Positions 26,181-35,100 of a DNA stretch of 64,000 nucleotides are shown here, in pieces. A program made the translations under genes and the position numbers. The stretch is from KBS-83 sp051025295 (lineage in GTDB: Bacteria; Acidobacteriota; Terriglobia; Terriglobales; Acidobacteriaceae): assembly GCA_051025295.1 (NCBI GenBank), contig JBMGJV010000001.1. One strand, 5' to 3'. The notes under the pieces were generated by a model, which saw only the letters and a program-made list of their open reading frames with translations, was not told the origin of the DNA and ran no database searches. Position 1 is the first letter of the stretch; the number at the start of each line of letters is the position of its first letter.

Positions 26181-27076
26181 GCGCTGCGTATCGAGGACGG
26201 CTGGCGCCGTCGCCGACCGGGCTGCTGCACCTTGGCCACGCTCGCACATTCTGGATTGCTTCTGAGCGAGCGCGTGCGGCCAACGGCACGCTGGTGCTGC
26301 GCGATGAAGATCTGGACACGCAGCGGGCACGGCCGGAGTTTGCCCGGGCGATGATCGAGGACCTGCGCTGGCTGGGTATCGCGTGGCAAGAAGGACCGGA
26401 TGTGAGCGCGTTGCCAGGCGGCGGTGCGTACGGGCCGTATCGCCAGAGCGAGCGCCCGCAGCATTACCGCGCGGCGTGGGAGCAGTTGCGCGCCCGCGGC
26501 TGGATCTATCCGTGCCGCTGCTCCCGTCGCGAGCTGATGGCGGCCGTGAGCGCGCCGCATGAGGACGAGGATGACGAGCCCATATATCCGGGAACATGCA
26601 GACCGGGTACCTGCAGGCCGGGCACATGCAGCACGCCAGAGGGTGCGGTTTTGACCGAAGCCCGCGCTGGCGTGACCTGGCGGTTTCGTGTGCCGGATGG
26701 CGAGTCGATCGCGTTCGAGGACAGCGGCTCAGGACGCCGCTGCTACACGGCAGGGATGGACTTCGGCGATTTCGCCGTGTGGCGGCGGGACGATGTGCCC
26801 GCCTACCAGTTGGCCTGCGTGGTGGACGACGCCGCGATGCGCATCACAGAGGTGGTGCGCGGCGCGGACCTGCTGAAGTCGACCGCGCGGCAATTGCTGC
26901 TCTACCGCGCGCTAGGGCTCACGCCACCGGCATGGCACCACTGCGCGCTGCTACGCGACGCGCGGGGACAGCGGCTGGCCAAGCGCACGGACGCCCTGAG
27001 CCTGCGGGCGCTGCGAGAACGCGGCCTGCATCCAGAGGAGGTCCGGGCGCTCTGGAAGCAGCGGATGCACGGATGA
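26177..27076 (+). CDS. gluQ: Glutamyl-Q tRNA(Asp) synthetase
   Basis: 299 residues: a glutamyl-tRNA synthetase-like enzyme without the anticodon-binding domain. It activates glutamate and attaches it to queuosine at position 34 of tRNA(Asp). Class I motifs are GRLAPSPTGLLHLGHA (HIGH box, His18-His21) and RLAKRTDALSLR (KMSKS equivalent). The zinc site begins CRCSRREL. Its second half has an unusual threefold PGTC repeat (see 26588-26632). Start ATG overlaps the upstream stop (ATGA), ruling out the longer frame from 26123. Coupled to the DUF1569 gene. Confidence 0.95.
   Translation: MSAAYRGRLAPSPTGLLHLGHARTFWIASERARAANGTLVLRDEDLDTQRARPEFARAMIEDLRWLGIAWQEGPDVSALPGGGAYGPYRQSERPQHYRAAWEQLRARGWIYPCRCSRRELMAAVSAPHEDEDDEPIYPGTCRPGTCRPGTCSTPEGAVLTEARAGVTWRFRVPDGESIAFEDSGSGRRCYTAGMDFGDFAVWRRDDVPAYQLACVVDDAAMRITEVVRGADLLKSTARQLLLYRALGLTPPAWHHCALLRDARGQRLAKRTDALSLRALRERGLHPEEVRALWKQRMHG
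26588..26632 (+). repeat. Three 15-bp tandem repeats inside gluQ
   Basis: Units at 26588-26602, 26603-26617 and 26618-26632 share the pattern CCGGGNACATGCAGN or its variant and encode PGTC-R three times. They lie in the zinc-binding loop, where relatives have a single YPGTCR, so the array adds two cysteines. Confidence 0.85.
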
Positions 27077-27134
27077 GCACTTTCAGCGATGATGTCGGTG
27101 TGCCGCATCCACGCAGCCTGAGGCCCGCTTAAAC

Positions 27135-28061
27135 ATGACACCAACACGGATACACATTGCAGTCGCCGCCCTTGCCGTCGCCGCTCCACTTGCCGCGCAG
27201 TCACGGCCGGCGATCACCGGCATCTCGCACATCGCTGTTTACGCCAGCGACCCGGCCGCAGCAGAACACTTCTATGCCGGGGAACTGGGCGCGGCGAAAG
27301 AGTCCGACCCGGAAAACCCGCAGGGCACGGTGTACCGGCTGAGCGAGCAGCAGTATGTGGAAGTGCTGCCGCTGCCATCGGGTGCAGGCATCCAGCGTAT
27401 GGACCATGTCGCCTTCCTGACCGCGAATGCAGCGGCGCTGCACGACTATCTCGGCGCGCACGGCTACAAGGCCACGGAAGCCGTCACTACGGAGACGGAC
27501 GGCACGAAGCACTTCTTCACCCGTGACCCCGAAGACAATCGCGTCGAGTTCGTGCAGCCTGCGCCGCACACGGTGCAGGCGTTGGCAGAGCTGGTGAGCC
27601 CGCGCATTATTCACGTCGGTTACATGGTGAAGAACCGCGCGGCGGAAGACCGTTTCTACCGCGAGCTGCTCGGCTTCCGGCCGTACTGGTATGGCGCGAT
27701 GAAGCCGGACAAGGTGGACTGGGTGTCGGAGCAGGTGCCGGATGGACACGACTGGCTCGAGTACATGATGGCGGGTCCGGGCTCCGACACGCCGGACGCC
27801 GCGAAGGTGGATGCGCGCCAGCTCGGGGTGCTCGATCACGTGTCGCTCGGCGTGCCCAACATGGAGAAGGCGGTGACGGCGCTCTACGCTGACGACCGCA
27901 TCCGCTTCAGCCCGCGCCACGATGGGCCGCAGATGGGCAAGGACGGCAAGTGGCAGGCGAACCTTTATGACCCGGACGGCACGCGCGTGGAGTTGATGGA
28001 GTTCCAGCCGGTGATCAAGCCGTGCTGCTCGTCGTTCACGGCAGAGAGCCCGGCCGAGTAG
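27135..28061 (+). CDS. Exported two-domain VOC (glyoxalase-like) protein
   Basis: 308 residues with a short signal peptide (HIAVAALAVAAPLAAQ), so periplasmic. Two VOC domains follow: the first begins TGISHIAVYASDPAAAEHFY with DPEDNRVEFVQ as its closing metal strand; the second begins RIIHVGYMVKNRAAEDRFYREL and closes DPDGTRVELMEFQP. Paired His/Glu positions suggest a metal site in each or one shared site. Family enzymes include dioxygenases, glyoxalases and epimerases; the substrate is not evident. The C-tail has CCSS. It lies 58 bases after gluQ and may be the last gene of that transcript. It converges with the methyltransferase-like gene at 28069. Confidence 0.88.
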   Translation: MTPTRIHIAVAALAVAAPLAAQSRPAITGISHIAVYASDPAAAEHFYAGELGAAKESDPENPQGTVYRLSEQQYVEVLPLPSGAGIQRMDHVAFLTANAAALHDYLGAHGYKATEAVTTETDGTKHFFTRDPEDNRVEFVQPAPHTVQALAELVSPRIIHVGYMVKNRAAEDRFYRELLGFRPYWYGAMKPDKVDWVSEQVPDGHDWLEYMMAGPGSDTPDAAKVDARQLGVLDHVSLGVPNMEKAVTALYADDRIRFSPRHDGPQMGKDGKWQANLYDPDGTRVELMEFQPVIKPCCSSFTAESPAE

Positions 28062-28068
28062 CCACGAT

Positions 28069-28482
28069 CTAGAACCACGTCTGCGCGCGGTAGCGGCGGT
28101 AGTCGTCGCCGAATTCTGCTTCGAGCACCGCTGCTTCGCGTCGCGCGCGCTTCACCTGCATCGGGATGAGAACCAGCAGCACCAGCAGGATCGCCCATGT
28201 CCGGGTGAAGAGCGCCATGCCGACAAAGAGCAGCATGCCAAAGCAGTAGATCGGATTGCGCACGCGGCTGTAGAGTCCCGTCGTAACCAGGCGCGTCGCC
28301 TTTGCCCGCACGGAGAATGCGCCGCCCAGTTGCACGCGCGCTGCGATCACGCCCAGCAGAGAGATCACGATCAGCACGGCGCCAGCAATGCGCAGCGGAG
28401 GCCACGGTCCGCCGCCATACCGCACGGCGAAGAAGATGAACCCGATAGCCAGCAGCAGTGTGGTGAGGATGTTGAACTTCAT
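28069..28482 (-). CDS. Isoprenylcysteine carboxyl methyltransferase-like membrane protein
   Basis: 137 residues with about four membrane segments and the ICMT/PEMT signature near the C-terminus: LVTTGLYSRVRNPIYCFGML followed by EFGDDYRRYRAQTWF. This signature forms the SAM site in the eukaryotic and bacterial members. Bacterial homologues methylate lipids or unknown acceptors; there are no prenylated CaaX proteins here. The ATG at 28482 begins the hydrophobic stretch; the longer in-frame start at 28659 overlaps the esterase gene and is rejected. It is the last gene of the MurNAc-salvage run, 11 bases after the esterase. Confidence 0.85.
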   Translation of the reverse strand: MKFNILTTLLLAIGFIFFAVRYGGGPWPPLRIAGAVLIVISLLGVIAARVQLGGAFSVRAKATRLVTTGLYSRVRNPIYCFGMLLFVGMALFTRTWAILLVLLVLIPMQVKRARREAAVLEAEFGDDYRRYRAQTWF

Positions 28483-28493
28483 GCGCGCCGCAC

Positions 28494-29381
28494 CTACGGC
28501 GTCGTAACGCCGAGATGGCGCATCCAGAGGGTGGCGAGCTCCGGCCAGTGGGTGATCGGCAGCTTGGTCGGGCGCAGGCCGAAGCCGTGGCCGCCCTCCG
28601 CGTACAGGTGCATCTCCGCCGGCACCTTCGCCTGCTTCAGCGCTTCGTAATAGGCCCACGCATTCTCAACCTTTACTGGGTCATCCTCGGCCTGCACGAG
28701 AAAGGTTGGCGGCGTCAGGGGCACCGGCTTCACCTCGGGGTGGATCACATGCGTGCCCTCCGACAGATAGCCGGGGTAGATGAGAATCGCGAAGTCTGGC
28801 CGCGCACTCTGGCGGTCTGCGGCATCCTGCTCCGGGTAGATCTTGTCCGCAGCATGCGCATCGAGCACTGCGACAAGGTGGCCACCAGCAGAGAAGCCGA
28901 GCACGCCGACACGCTTCGAATTGAGCTGCCACTTGTCCGCATTCTGGCGGACCAGCCGCACCGCACGCTGCGCGTCGGCCAAATCCTGCGTGCGCCTCGG
29001 AAAGGCACCGCCGTTGGGCACACGGTATTTCACAAGCGCGCAGTTCACGCCGACGCTGTTCAGCCAAGCGCAGACCTCGGTTCCTTCGAGATCGTAGGCG
29101 AGGATGTTGTAGCCGCCCCCGGGGAAGACGACGACGGTGGCACCAGTGTTCTTGCCGGACGGCGCTGGGTAAAGCGTCAGCGTGGGCTGGCTGACGAAGC
29201 CGAGCCGCTGCAGCGGACGACCCGCGATCTGCTCATCCGTTGGCTTTGTTGTGTCGTGCTCCTGCTGGTTGGCGGGCACGTTCGGCGCGCCAGGCGGACG
29301 GCCGGGCCACAAGGGCATCGGCTTCTGCGCAACAGCGGGTAGGACAGATGAGAGGAGAAGAGCAGCGAGGAGGATTCGCAC
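28494..29381 (-). CDS. Secreted alpha/beta hydrolase (acetyl-xylan-esterase/BD-FAE type)
   Basis: 295 residues with a cleavable signal (LLAALLLSSVLPAVAQ). The domain shows the oxyanion loop VVVFPGGGYNILAYD, nucleophile elbow GFSAGGHL, Asp in VQAEDDPVKVENA, and His in EGGHGFGLRP. Carbohydrate esterases and xylanase-associated esterases of this type remove acetyl or feruloyl groups from glycans. Given the operon (MurNAc release and uptake), an O-acetyl esterase acting on cell-wall sugars is plausible, but that is inference. It starts 24 bases after the stop of the serine hydrolase-NamZ gene. Confidence 0.9.
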   Translation of the reverse strand: MRILLAALLLSSVLPAVAQKPMPLWPGRPPGAPNVPANQQEHDTTKPTDEQIAGRPLQRLGFVSQPTLTLYPAPSGKNTGATVVVFPGGGYNILAYDLEGTEVCAWLNSVGVNCALVKYRVPNGGAFPRRTQDLADAQRAVRLVRQNADKWQLNSKRVGVLGFSAGGHLVAVLDAHAADKIYPEQDAADRQSARPDFAILIYPGYLSEGTHVIHPEVKPVPLTPPTFLVQAEDDPVKVENAWAYYEALKQAKVPAEMHLYAEGGHGFGLRPTKLPITHWPELATLWMRHLGVTTP

Positions 29382-29405
29382 GCGAGGAGTGTACCGCGCT
29401 GCGCG

Positions 29406-31820
29406 CTAGTAAAGCAGATAGTGCGAGCGCCGCTCGATAAAGCGGTCAATATCCGCGCGCCAGTCCCCCGCAATGCGCTGCGGATCTTCACCCGAGCGAA
29501 GCGCGTCCAACACGGCGCGATTCACCAGCAGGCGATCGATCTGATCCAGCTTGTATTGCGTGGGATAGAGTTGCCAGAGTCCGGCAGCAATTTCAAGGCC
29601 GAGCTCCGGGGCATCAAGCGCATTGCGGTCTGTGACGACGAGCGAAACGCCATGACACAATGTGCCGGCATACGGATAAGGCGCGACGGGCGTGAACGTG
29701 ACTGGCACAAAGCGCACGCCTGGCAGGAGCCGCGCATTGAGGGTGCGCGCAAGCTCCGCCTCGGCGATCCAGGGCGCACCGATGACTTCGAACGGCGTGT
29801 CCGTGCCGCGGCCGACGGAGATGTTCGACGTCTCGATCAGGCCCATGCCGGGGTAGAGTGTCGCGGCGCGCAGGCTGCGCAGGTTGGGGGATGGATTGAC
29901 CCACGTCAGGCCGGTCGAGTCGAACCAGTCGCCACGCTGCCAGCCGCGCATTGCAACTACGGTGAGTGCCGCGTGCAACGAGCGCTCGCCATCGTAGAGG
30001 CGCGCCAGTTCACCGATTGTCATGCCGTGGCGAACGGGCATCGGCAGAAGGTCGGTGTAGCTCTCGCGACCCGCGTCGCTGACCGGCCCCTGCACGAAGC
30101 TGCCGGTCACCGGATCGGGGCGATCAAGCACGACAACGTCCACGCCAGCCTTGGTGGCCTCCTCGAGCATGGCGCCCATTGCGGATTCGTAGGTCCAGTA
30201 GCGAACACCCGCGTCGGCCAGGTCAATGATGACGGCGTCGAGCTGGTGGAGTGACGCCTGCGACGGCCGGCGCTGCGCATCGGCGGCGCCGTAGAGGCTG
30301 ATGACAGGTAGATTTGTCGCTGTGTCGGTGCTGTTTGCAATCGCTGCGATGTCCTGTACACCGGCGATGCCGTGCTCCGGGCTCCACAGCGTGGTCAGGG
30401 TGAGGCGGGGATCGGCGGCGTGGGCATCGCGCGCAAGCACATCGATGGTGCGCCGACCTGCCCGGTCGAGCCCGGTCTGGTTCGTGAGCAGGCCCATCCG
30501 CAGGCGGCCACCGTGCTTCTGGGCCAGCCCGGCGAGCGGGGCGAAGCGCTCGGCTTCGAGCACATCGATACCGGTAAACACGTCACCATTCCGAGCAGGC
30601 CAGCGGCGTGCGCCGGTGAGCGATTCGTTGTAGCCAGTGAGGGCGAGCGCGGGCTGGTGCGGCTTGATGCCGATGGCCTCGGCCGCAACATCGGCCAGCC
30701 GCGCGCGCAGTGCCACGATGCCGTGTCCGCCATCTGGATGGACGGCATTCGCGAGCAGAATCACGTAACTGTCGCTGGTCGGATCGATCCACAGCGATGT
30801 ACCGGTAAATCCGGTGTGGCCAAACGAGCCGACGGGAAACAGCGTGCCGCGGTTCGAAGAGAAAGGCGAATCGATGTCCCAGCCGAAGCCGCGGAGAGAC
30901 GTGCCGGTGGCGGGCTGCTCCGGCTGCGTCATCTTCCTGAGCGTAAGCTGCGTTAGTGGGAAGCGGCTGGGCCGGCCAGCCAGGCGGTCGAGCAGCGCCT
31001 GCGCGAAGAGGGAGACGTCGTGGGCTGTGCTGAACACACCCGCATCGCCGGCCACGCCCTCCATCCGCCGCGCCGTCGGGTCGTGCACGAGGCCGCGGAG
31101 CATCGCGCCGCGACTGGCTAACGTTTCGTCGTCAGCGACGTATTGCGTGGGTGCGATGCGCGCGCGCCACGCGGCGGGCGGCAGGAAGCGCGTCTCCGTC
31201 ATGCGGAGCGGGGCGAAGATGTTGCGCTCCGCATAGACCTCGAGCGGTAAGCCAGAGACACGCTCGACCACTGCTGCGAGCGCGAGGTAGTTCTCGTCGC
31301 TGTAGCGGAACGCGACACCGGCAGGCCCGGCGGGCGGCGATGTATAGAGCCGGCGCAGTCCTTCGTCGCGCCCCTGCCACGGTGTCGAGAGATCGAGATC
31401 CGGCGCAAGCCCGGAATAATGCGTGAGGCACTGCCGGAGTGTGATGTCCTGCTTGCCGGCGGCCGCAAACTCCGGGACGTAGTGCGCGACGGGATCGTCG
31501 ATGCGTACGCGTCCCTGCTCGTAAAGCTGCATGACCGCAGTGGCGGTGGCGAGCACCTTGGTGAGCGAGGCCATGTCGAAAATGGTGCCCTCGGTCATCC
31601 GTTCCTGAGTGGGCTCGAGTGAGCGCATGCCGTACGCGCGATGAAGAACGATGTGGCCGGCGTGACCGATCACGACCACACCACCGGGCAGTTCGTGGTG
31701 GGCGATCGCGTCGTTCATCAGCTGATCGATCGCTGCCGTCGACGCAGGCGGCAGCGGAGGCGCCTGTGCCGAGAGGGGCAGCGCAAGCAGCAACGCGAGC
31801 AGAGGCGAGAGCACCTTCAT
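29406..31820 (-). CDS. Fusion: AmiE-like serine hydrolase + NamZ exo-muramidase
   Basis: 804 residues, exported (signal LLALLLALPLSAQA). Residues about 25-395 are a class-C beta-lactamase-fold serine hydrolase with Ser85-x-x-Lys88 (SLTK), Tyr173 in RYSDENY and HTG at 335-337. Residues about 412-804 are the NamZ family (former DUF1343), exo-beta-N-acetylmuramidase, with GLLTNQTG, LWSPEHGIAG (conserved Glu), DLADAGVRYWTYESAM, LDRPDPVTG, HGMTIGELARLYDGE and NISVGRGTDTPFE. In Bacillus subtilis the separate neighbours AmiE (a serine-hydrolase-fold MurNAc-L-Ala amidase) and NamZ act in sequence on wall fragments. This fusion would strip the peptide and free MurNAc. The start overlaps the symporter stop by four bases. 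Confidence 0.92.
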   Translation of the reverse strand: MKVLSPLLALLLALPLSAQAPPLPPASTAAIDQLMNDAIAHHELPGGVVVIGHAGHIVLHRAYGMRSLEPTQERMTEGTIFDMASLTKVLATATAVMQLYEQGRVRIDDPVAHYVPEFAAAGKQDITLRQCLTHYSGLAPDLDLSTPWQGRDEGLRRLYTSPPAGPAGVAFRYSDENYLALAAVVERVSGLPLEVYAERNIFAPLRMTETRFLPPAAWRARIAPTQYVADDETLASRGAMLRGLVHDPTARRMEGVAGDAGVFSTAHDVSLFAQALLDRLAGRPSRFPLTQLTLRKMTQPEQPATGTSLRGFGWDIDSPFSSNRGTLFPVGSFGHTGFTGTSLWIDPTSDSYVILLANAVHPDGGHGIVALRARLADVAAEAIGIKPHQPALALTGYNESLTGARRWPARNGDVFTGIDVLEAERFAPLAGLAQKHGGRLRMGLLTNQTGLDRAGRRTIDVLARDAHAADPRLTLTTLWSPEHGIAGVQDIAAIANSTDTATNLPVISLYGAADAQRRPSQASLHQLDAVIIDLADAGVRYWTYESAMGAMLEEATKAGVDVVVLDRPDPVTGSFVQGPVSDAGRESYTDLLPMPVRHGMTIGELARLYDGERSLHAALTVVAMRGWQRGDWFDSTGLTWVNPSPNLRSLRAATLYPGMGLIETSNISVGRGTDTPFEVIGAPWIAEAELARTLNARLLPGVRFVPVTFTPVAPYPYAGTLCHGVSLVVTDRNALDAPELGLEIAAGLWQLYPTQYKLDQIDRLLVNRAVLDALRSGEDPQRIAGDWRADIDRFIERRSHYLLY

Positions 31821-33283
31821 GCAGCGAGCTCCTCATGCGGTGGGGGAAGCAGCAGGCTGAGCGTGTAACCCAGGCCGCTCGTGAGCAATGCGCCAATCAG
31901 CACATACCAGATGTACGCGACCGCAGGCAGTGCAGCGAAGGGACCAGGTCGTCGCCACAGCAACAGATTCACGGCGAGCCCGATGATCATAGCGATGATC
32001 GTGGCGCGCTCGGTTGCGCGCCGCGTCAATGTGCCCAGCAGGAATGCTCCCAGCAGTTCGCCCCAGGTGACGGAGGCGATGGAGAGACCAATCTCGACGA
32101 CATGTCCACCAGTGCGCGAGAGCAAAGCAAGTCCGAAGAGAATTGCGGCCCACACCGCGGTGAGAATGCGGGAGAGGCGCGTGAGCGTCCGCTCATTCGT
32201 GTCCGGACGGAGCGGGAGCCAGAAGTCGACGATCGTCGTGGACGAGAGCGCATTCAGCGCAGCGCTGAGGTTCGACATCGCCGCGGCGAGAATCGCGGCG
32301 ATCACCAGCCCGGCGAGACCGCGCGGCATCTCGCGCACGATAAAGAGCGGAAACAGCCGGTCCGATGTATGGGCGGTGGCGAGAATGCTTGCGGGGTAGA
32401 AGCGCCACAGGCCTGCGCCGATCAGCAGGAACAGCGTGAACTGCACGAACACGATGCCACCGCTGACCAGCAGCGCAGCGCGTGCTGCCCGCAGACTCCG
32501 CGCCGCGAGGAGCCGCTGCACCACAAGCTGGTCGGTGCCGTGGCTCGCCATTGTCAGGAAACATCCGCCGAGCAGCCCGCCCCAGAAGGTGTAGGTCTGC
32601 GTAATGGAGAGCGCGAAGTGGAACATCGTCATCTTGTGCGCAGCGGCGGCTGCATGGTGAATGGCGGCCCAGCCACCCGGTGTTTTGGCGCCGAGCGTCC
32701 ATAGCGCAAGAACAGTTCCCGCGAAGTAGATCAGCATCTGCACGACGTCGGTCCAGATCACCGCCGCGAAGCCGCCCTCAAACGTGTAGACCAGCGTGAG
32801 CGCAGTGAGCAGCAGGATGGACCATGTGGTGCCCGTGCCGAACGCAACGGTGACAACAATGGATACGGCGAAGATGCGGACGCCTTCAGCGGCGGCGCGT
32901 GTCGCAAGAAACAGTCCCGCGGTGAAGCGGTGCATCACGGGGCCGAAGCGCGTACCCATCAACTGATACGCCGTCATGAGCTGGCCTTCGAAGTAGCGCG
33001 GCAAGAGCAACACGCAGATGACGACGCGCCCCAGCAGATAGCCGAGCGCGATCTGCAGAAAGCCGAAGTCACCGGTGAAGGCGAGCCCTGGCACGCTGAT
33101 GATGGTGAGCGTGCTGGTCTCCGCGGCGACGATCGAGAGTGCGATCGCCCACCACGGAATGTTGCTGTCCGCGAGGAAGTAGGAGCGCAGTGAACGATCG
33201 CCGCCGCGAAAGCGGAGGCCGAACAGCGTAATGCCGAGGAGGTAGAGCGTGATCGCGACGACATCGATCGAGTGCAGCTCCAC
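31817..33283 (-). CDS. Sodium:solute symporter (SSS family), probable MurNAc/peptidoglycan-sugar uptake
   Basis: 488 residues with about 13 membrane helices. Family features include RSYFLADSNIPWWAIALSIVAAETSTLT in the first helices (Na+ site region, helix 1-2), TAGLFLATRAAAEGVRI and AAAMSNLSAALNALSSTTIVDF (SSS signature). SSS members carry sugars, amino acids or sialic acid using sodium. Because translation is coupled to the NamZ fusion (4-base overlap), MurNAc or a related wall product is the likely cargo; homologous clusters use other MurNAc transporters, so this is inference. The M20 gene ends 37 bases upstream on the same strand. Confidence 0.93.
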   Translation of the reverse strand: MELHSIDVVAITLYLLGITLFGLRFRGGDRSLRSYFLADSNIPWWAIALSIVAAETSTLTIISVPGLAFTGDFGFLQIALGYLLGRVVICVLLLPRYFEGQLMTAYQLMGTRFGPVMHRFTAGLFLATRAAAEGVRIFAVSIVVTVAFGTGTTWSILLLTALTLVYTFEGGFAAVIWTDVVQMLIYFAGTVLALWTLGAKTPGGWAAIHHAAAAAHKMTMFHFALSITQTYTFWGGLLGGCFLTMASHGTDQLVVQRLLAARSLRAARAALLVSGGIVFVQFTLFLLIGAGLWRFYPASILATAHTSDRLFPLFIVREMPRGLAGLVIAAILAAAMSNLSAALNALSSTTIVDFWLPLRPDTNERTLTRLSRILTAVWAAILFGLALLSRTGGHVVEIGLSIASVTWGELLGAFLLGTLTRRATERATIIAMIIGLAVNLLLWRRPGPFAALPAVAYIWYVLIGALLTSGLGYTLSLLLPPPHEELAA

Positions 33284-33320
33284 GCAGGTTTCTCCTCGGC
33301 TGCCGTGTCGTTCCGGCCGT

Positions 33321-34769
33321 CTAGTGCGGCGTGGTCAGCGTCTTCAGGAAGTCGTAGTAGAAGTCCACGCCGCGTGCGAACGACTCGATGGGCAACCGCT
33401 CGTCGCGCCCGTGCGCGCGGGCGTCGCTTGTCTCAAGCGCGATGCCGGAGATCTGGTACGTCGGCATGCCCGCCGCCATGGTGTACACGCCGTCGGACGC
33501 GCCGTCCGCCATGGTCGGCACAATCGGCGTGTCCGGCCACATGCGCGGCACGATCTGGTTGAGGGCATGCATCACCTCGGGATTGACAGCTGCGGGAGCG
33601 AAGGCGCGGCGATCGGTGCCGCGTTCGTGCACGCCGCCGCCATCATCGACGTAGCTGACCGTGATCTTCGGATTATTCAGCACGCGGATCAGGTCCTGCC
33701 GGATGTCTTCCTGTGAGTGGCCGGGCACGATGCGGCAGTTGATGTTCGCTGCCGCGCGCTGCGGTAGCGCGTTGTTCGCGTGACCTGCATCCAGGCGCGT
33801 GGCTACGCAGGTGGTGTGCAGGGTGGAGTTGTACTCGGGCACCTGGCTGAGGCGTCGCGCTGCTTCGGCATCGGGCGGCGTGCGCAGCAGAGCGCGCATG
33901 TCGTCGGCCGTCTGCCCGGCGAGGATCTTCGACTCTGCCTCGAAATAGGCGCGGGTGACGCCGTTCAGCTCCAGGGGAAAGGTGTAGTGCTGGATGCTCT
34001 CGAGCCCATCCGCCAACTGATAGATCGCGTTGTCCGGCACCGGCAGTGAGCTGTGGCCGCCGGGGTTCGTGACGAGCAACTGGTAGTCGGCGTAGAGCTT
34101 CTCGCTCGCGTCGACGGAGAAGATGGTCGGCTTGCCGTTGCGCAACTCCACCCCGCCGCCATCGGGGTTCAGAACGTACTCGGCATCGACCAGGTCACGG
34201 TGGTTCCTGACCAGCCACTCGACGCCGTTCGACTTGCCGCCCTCTTCATCCGCGGTCAGCGCAAGGATGATGTCGCGGCTGGGCTTGAAGCCTTCCCGGT
34301 GGAAGCGAAGCAGCGTCTCGACCAGGATGGCGTCGGAGTTCTTCATGTCCTGCGTGCCGCGACCGTAGTAGTAGCCGTCCTTGGTGACGAATTGGAAGGG
34401 GTCGGTGGTCCAGTCCTCGCGGCGTGCCTCGACGACGTCCAGGTGGCCGATCAGCAGGATCGGCTTTGGCCCGCTCGCGCCACGATAGCGGAGGACCAGG
34501 TTCTGCTTGCGGTCGTTCGGCCCGAGCAGTTGCATATCGGAAGCCGGAAAACCAGCATCAAGAAAGCGCTGCTGCATGGCTTTCGCGGCAGCCGTGACGC
34601 TGCCGACCGAGTCGGTCGTGTTGATCTCGATCAACTGGCGGAAGACGTCAACCGCCTCTTTGTGCGTGTCCTCGGAGCTTTTGGCCGACGCGGCAGCGGA
34701 TTGGGCGTGGAGAGAACAGCAGACGAACGCGAGAGCACAGGCGGCAGTAGCGAGGCGGCGAGGATTCAT
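33321..34769 (-). CDS. Exported M20-family metallopeptidase
   Basis: 482 residues with a signal peptide (LATAACALAFVCCSLHAQ). Zinc ligands of M20 enzymes are visible: His in LLIGHLDVVEA, bridging Asp in GRGTQDMKN, catalytic Glu and ligand Glu in ALTADEEGGKS, an Asp in LNPDGGGVE, and His in AHGRDERLP. A dimerisation domain lies between, from about residue 240 to 370. It belongs to the carboxypeptidase/aminoacylase-like branch and would cut small peptides in the periplasm; in this operon a muropeptide-derived peptide fits. The ATG at 34769 gives a normal signal peptide but lacks a strong SD; 34796 is an alternative, and the far longer frame to 35402 is not coding. First gene of the five-gene unit. 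Confidence 0.9.
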   Translation of the reverse strand: MNPRRLATAACALAFVCCSLHAQSAAASAKSSEDTHKEAVDVFRQLIEINTTDSVGSVTAAAKAMQQRFLDAGFPASDMQLLGPNDRKQNLVLRYRGASGPKPILLIGHLDVVEARREDWTTDPFQFVTKDGYYYGRGTQDMKNSDAILVETLLRFHREGFKPSRDIILALTADEEGGKSNGVEWLVRNHRDLVDAEYVLNPDGGGVELRNGKPTIFSVDASEKLYADYQLLVTNPGGHSSLPVPDNAIYQLADGLESIQHYTFPLELNGVTRAYFEAESKILAGQTADDMRALLRTPPDAEAARRLSQVPEYNSTLHTTCVATRLDAGHANNALPQRAAANINCRIVPGHSQEDIRQDLIRVLNNPKITVSYVDDGGGVHERGTDRRAFAPAAVNPEVMHALNQIVPRMWPDTPIVPTMADGASDGVYTMAAGMPTYQISGIALETSDARAHGRDERLPIESFARGVDFYYDFLKTLTTPH

Positions 34770-34822
34770 CGGGCTTGAGGGTACCAGATGTGGCATGCAG
34801 ACCTGTCCGACAGCCTGACATG

Positions 34823-34843
34823 GGTTACGCAAATGGTTACGCA
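34823..34843. repeat. 12-base-spaced direct repeat GGTTACGCA
   Basis: Two exact copies (34823-34831 and 34835-34843), 54 bases in front of the M20 start. About one helical turn separates them, a spacing typical of activator half-sites. Confidence 0.5.
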
Positions 34844-34936
34844 TACCGCAGGGAGGATTTCTATCGCGCGCATAAGTGAGGCAAATTTCACCGGCCGCTC
34901 GCGGTCCGCATGCCATACTCGGGTTGGCTGCTACGT

Positions 34937-34953
34937 TCGCACGATTCGTGCGA
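34937..34953. promoter_or_regulatory. 17-base palindrome, candidate operator
   Basis: TCGCACGA-T-TCGTGCGA is a perfect dyad with an odd centre, 168 bases from the M20 start and 148 bases from the start at 35101. No regulator gene is adjacent. Confidence 0.45.
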
Positions 34954-35100
34954 GCAACTGATGTGAACCGGGCTTGCTGCCGGGTCGAGTCATACAACAG
35001 AGGCAACCCAGCGAGCAAGCAACATAGAAGGCTGAAACGGAGTCTTACTGCTGTTGTACCAAGCAGTGCACCCGACCCGAAGAGGCAGGACGAAAAGGCC

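Larger units (their letters stand above)
34770..35100. other. Control region between MurNAc operon and 108-residue gene
   Basis: No gene is supported in these 331 bases, which separate two divergent transcription units. They hold a 9-bp direct repeat GGTTACGCA at 34823-34831 and 34835-34843 (12-base spacing) and a perfect palindrome at 34937-34953. These are the best candidates for regulator sites. Confidence 0.6.
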
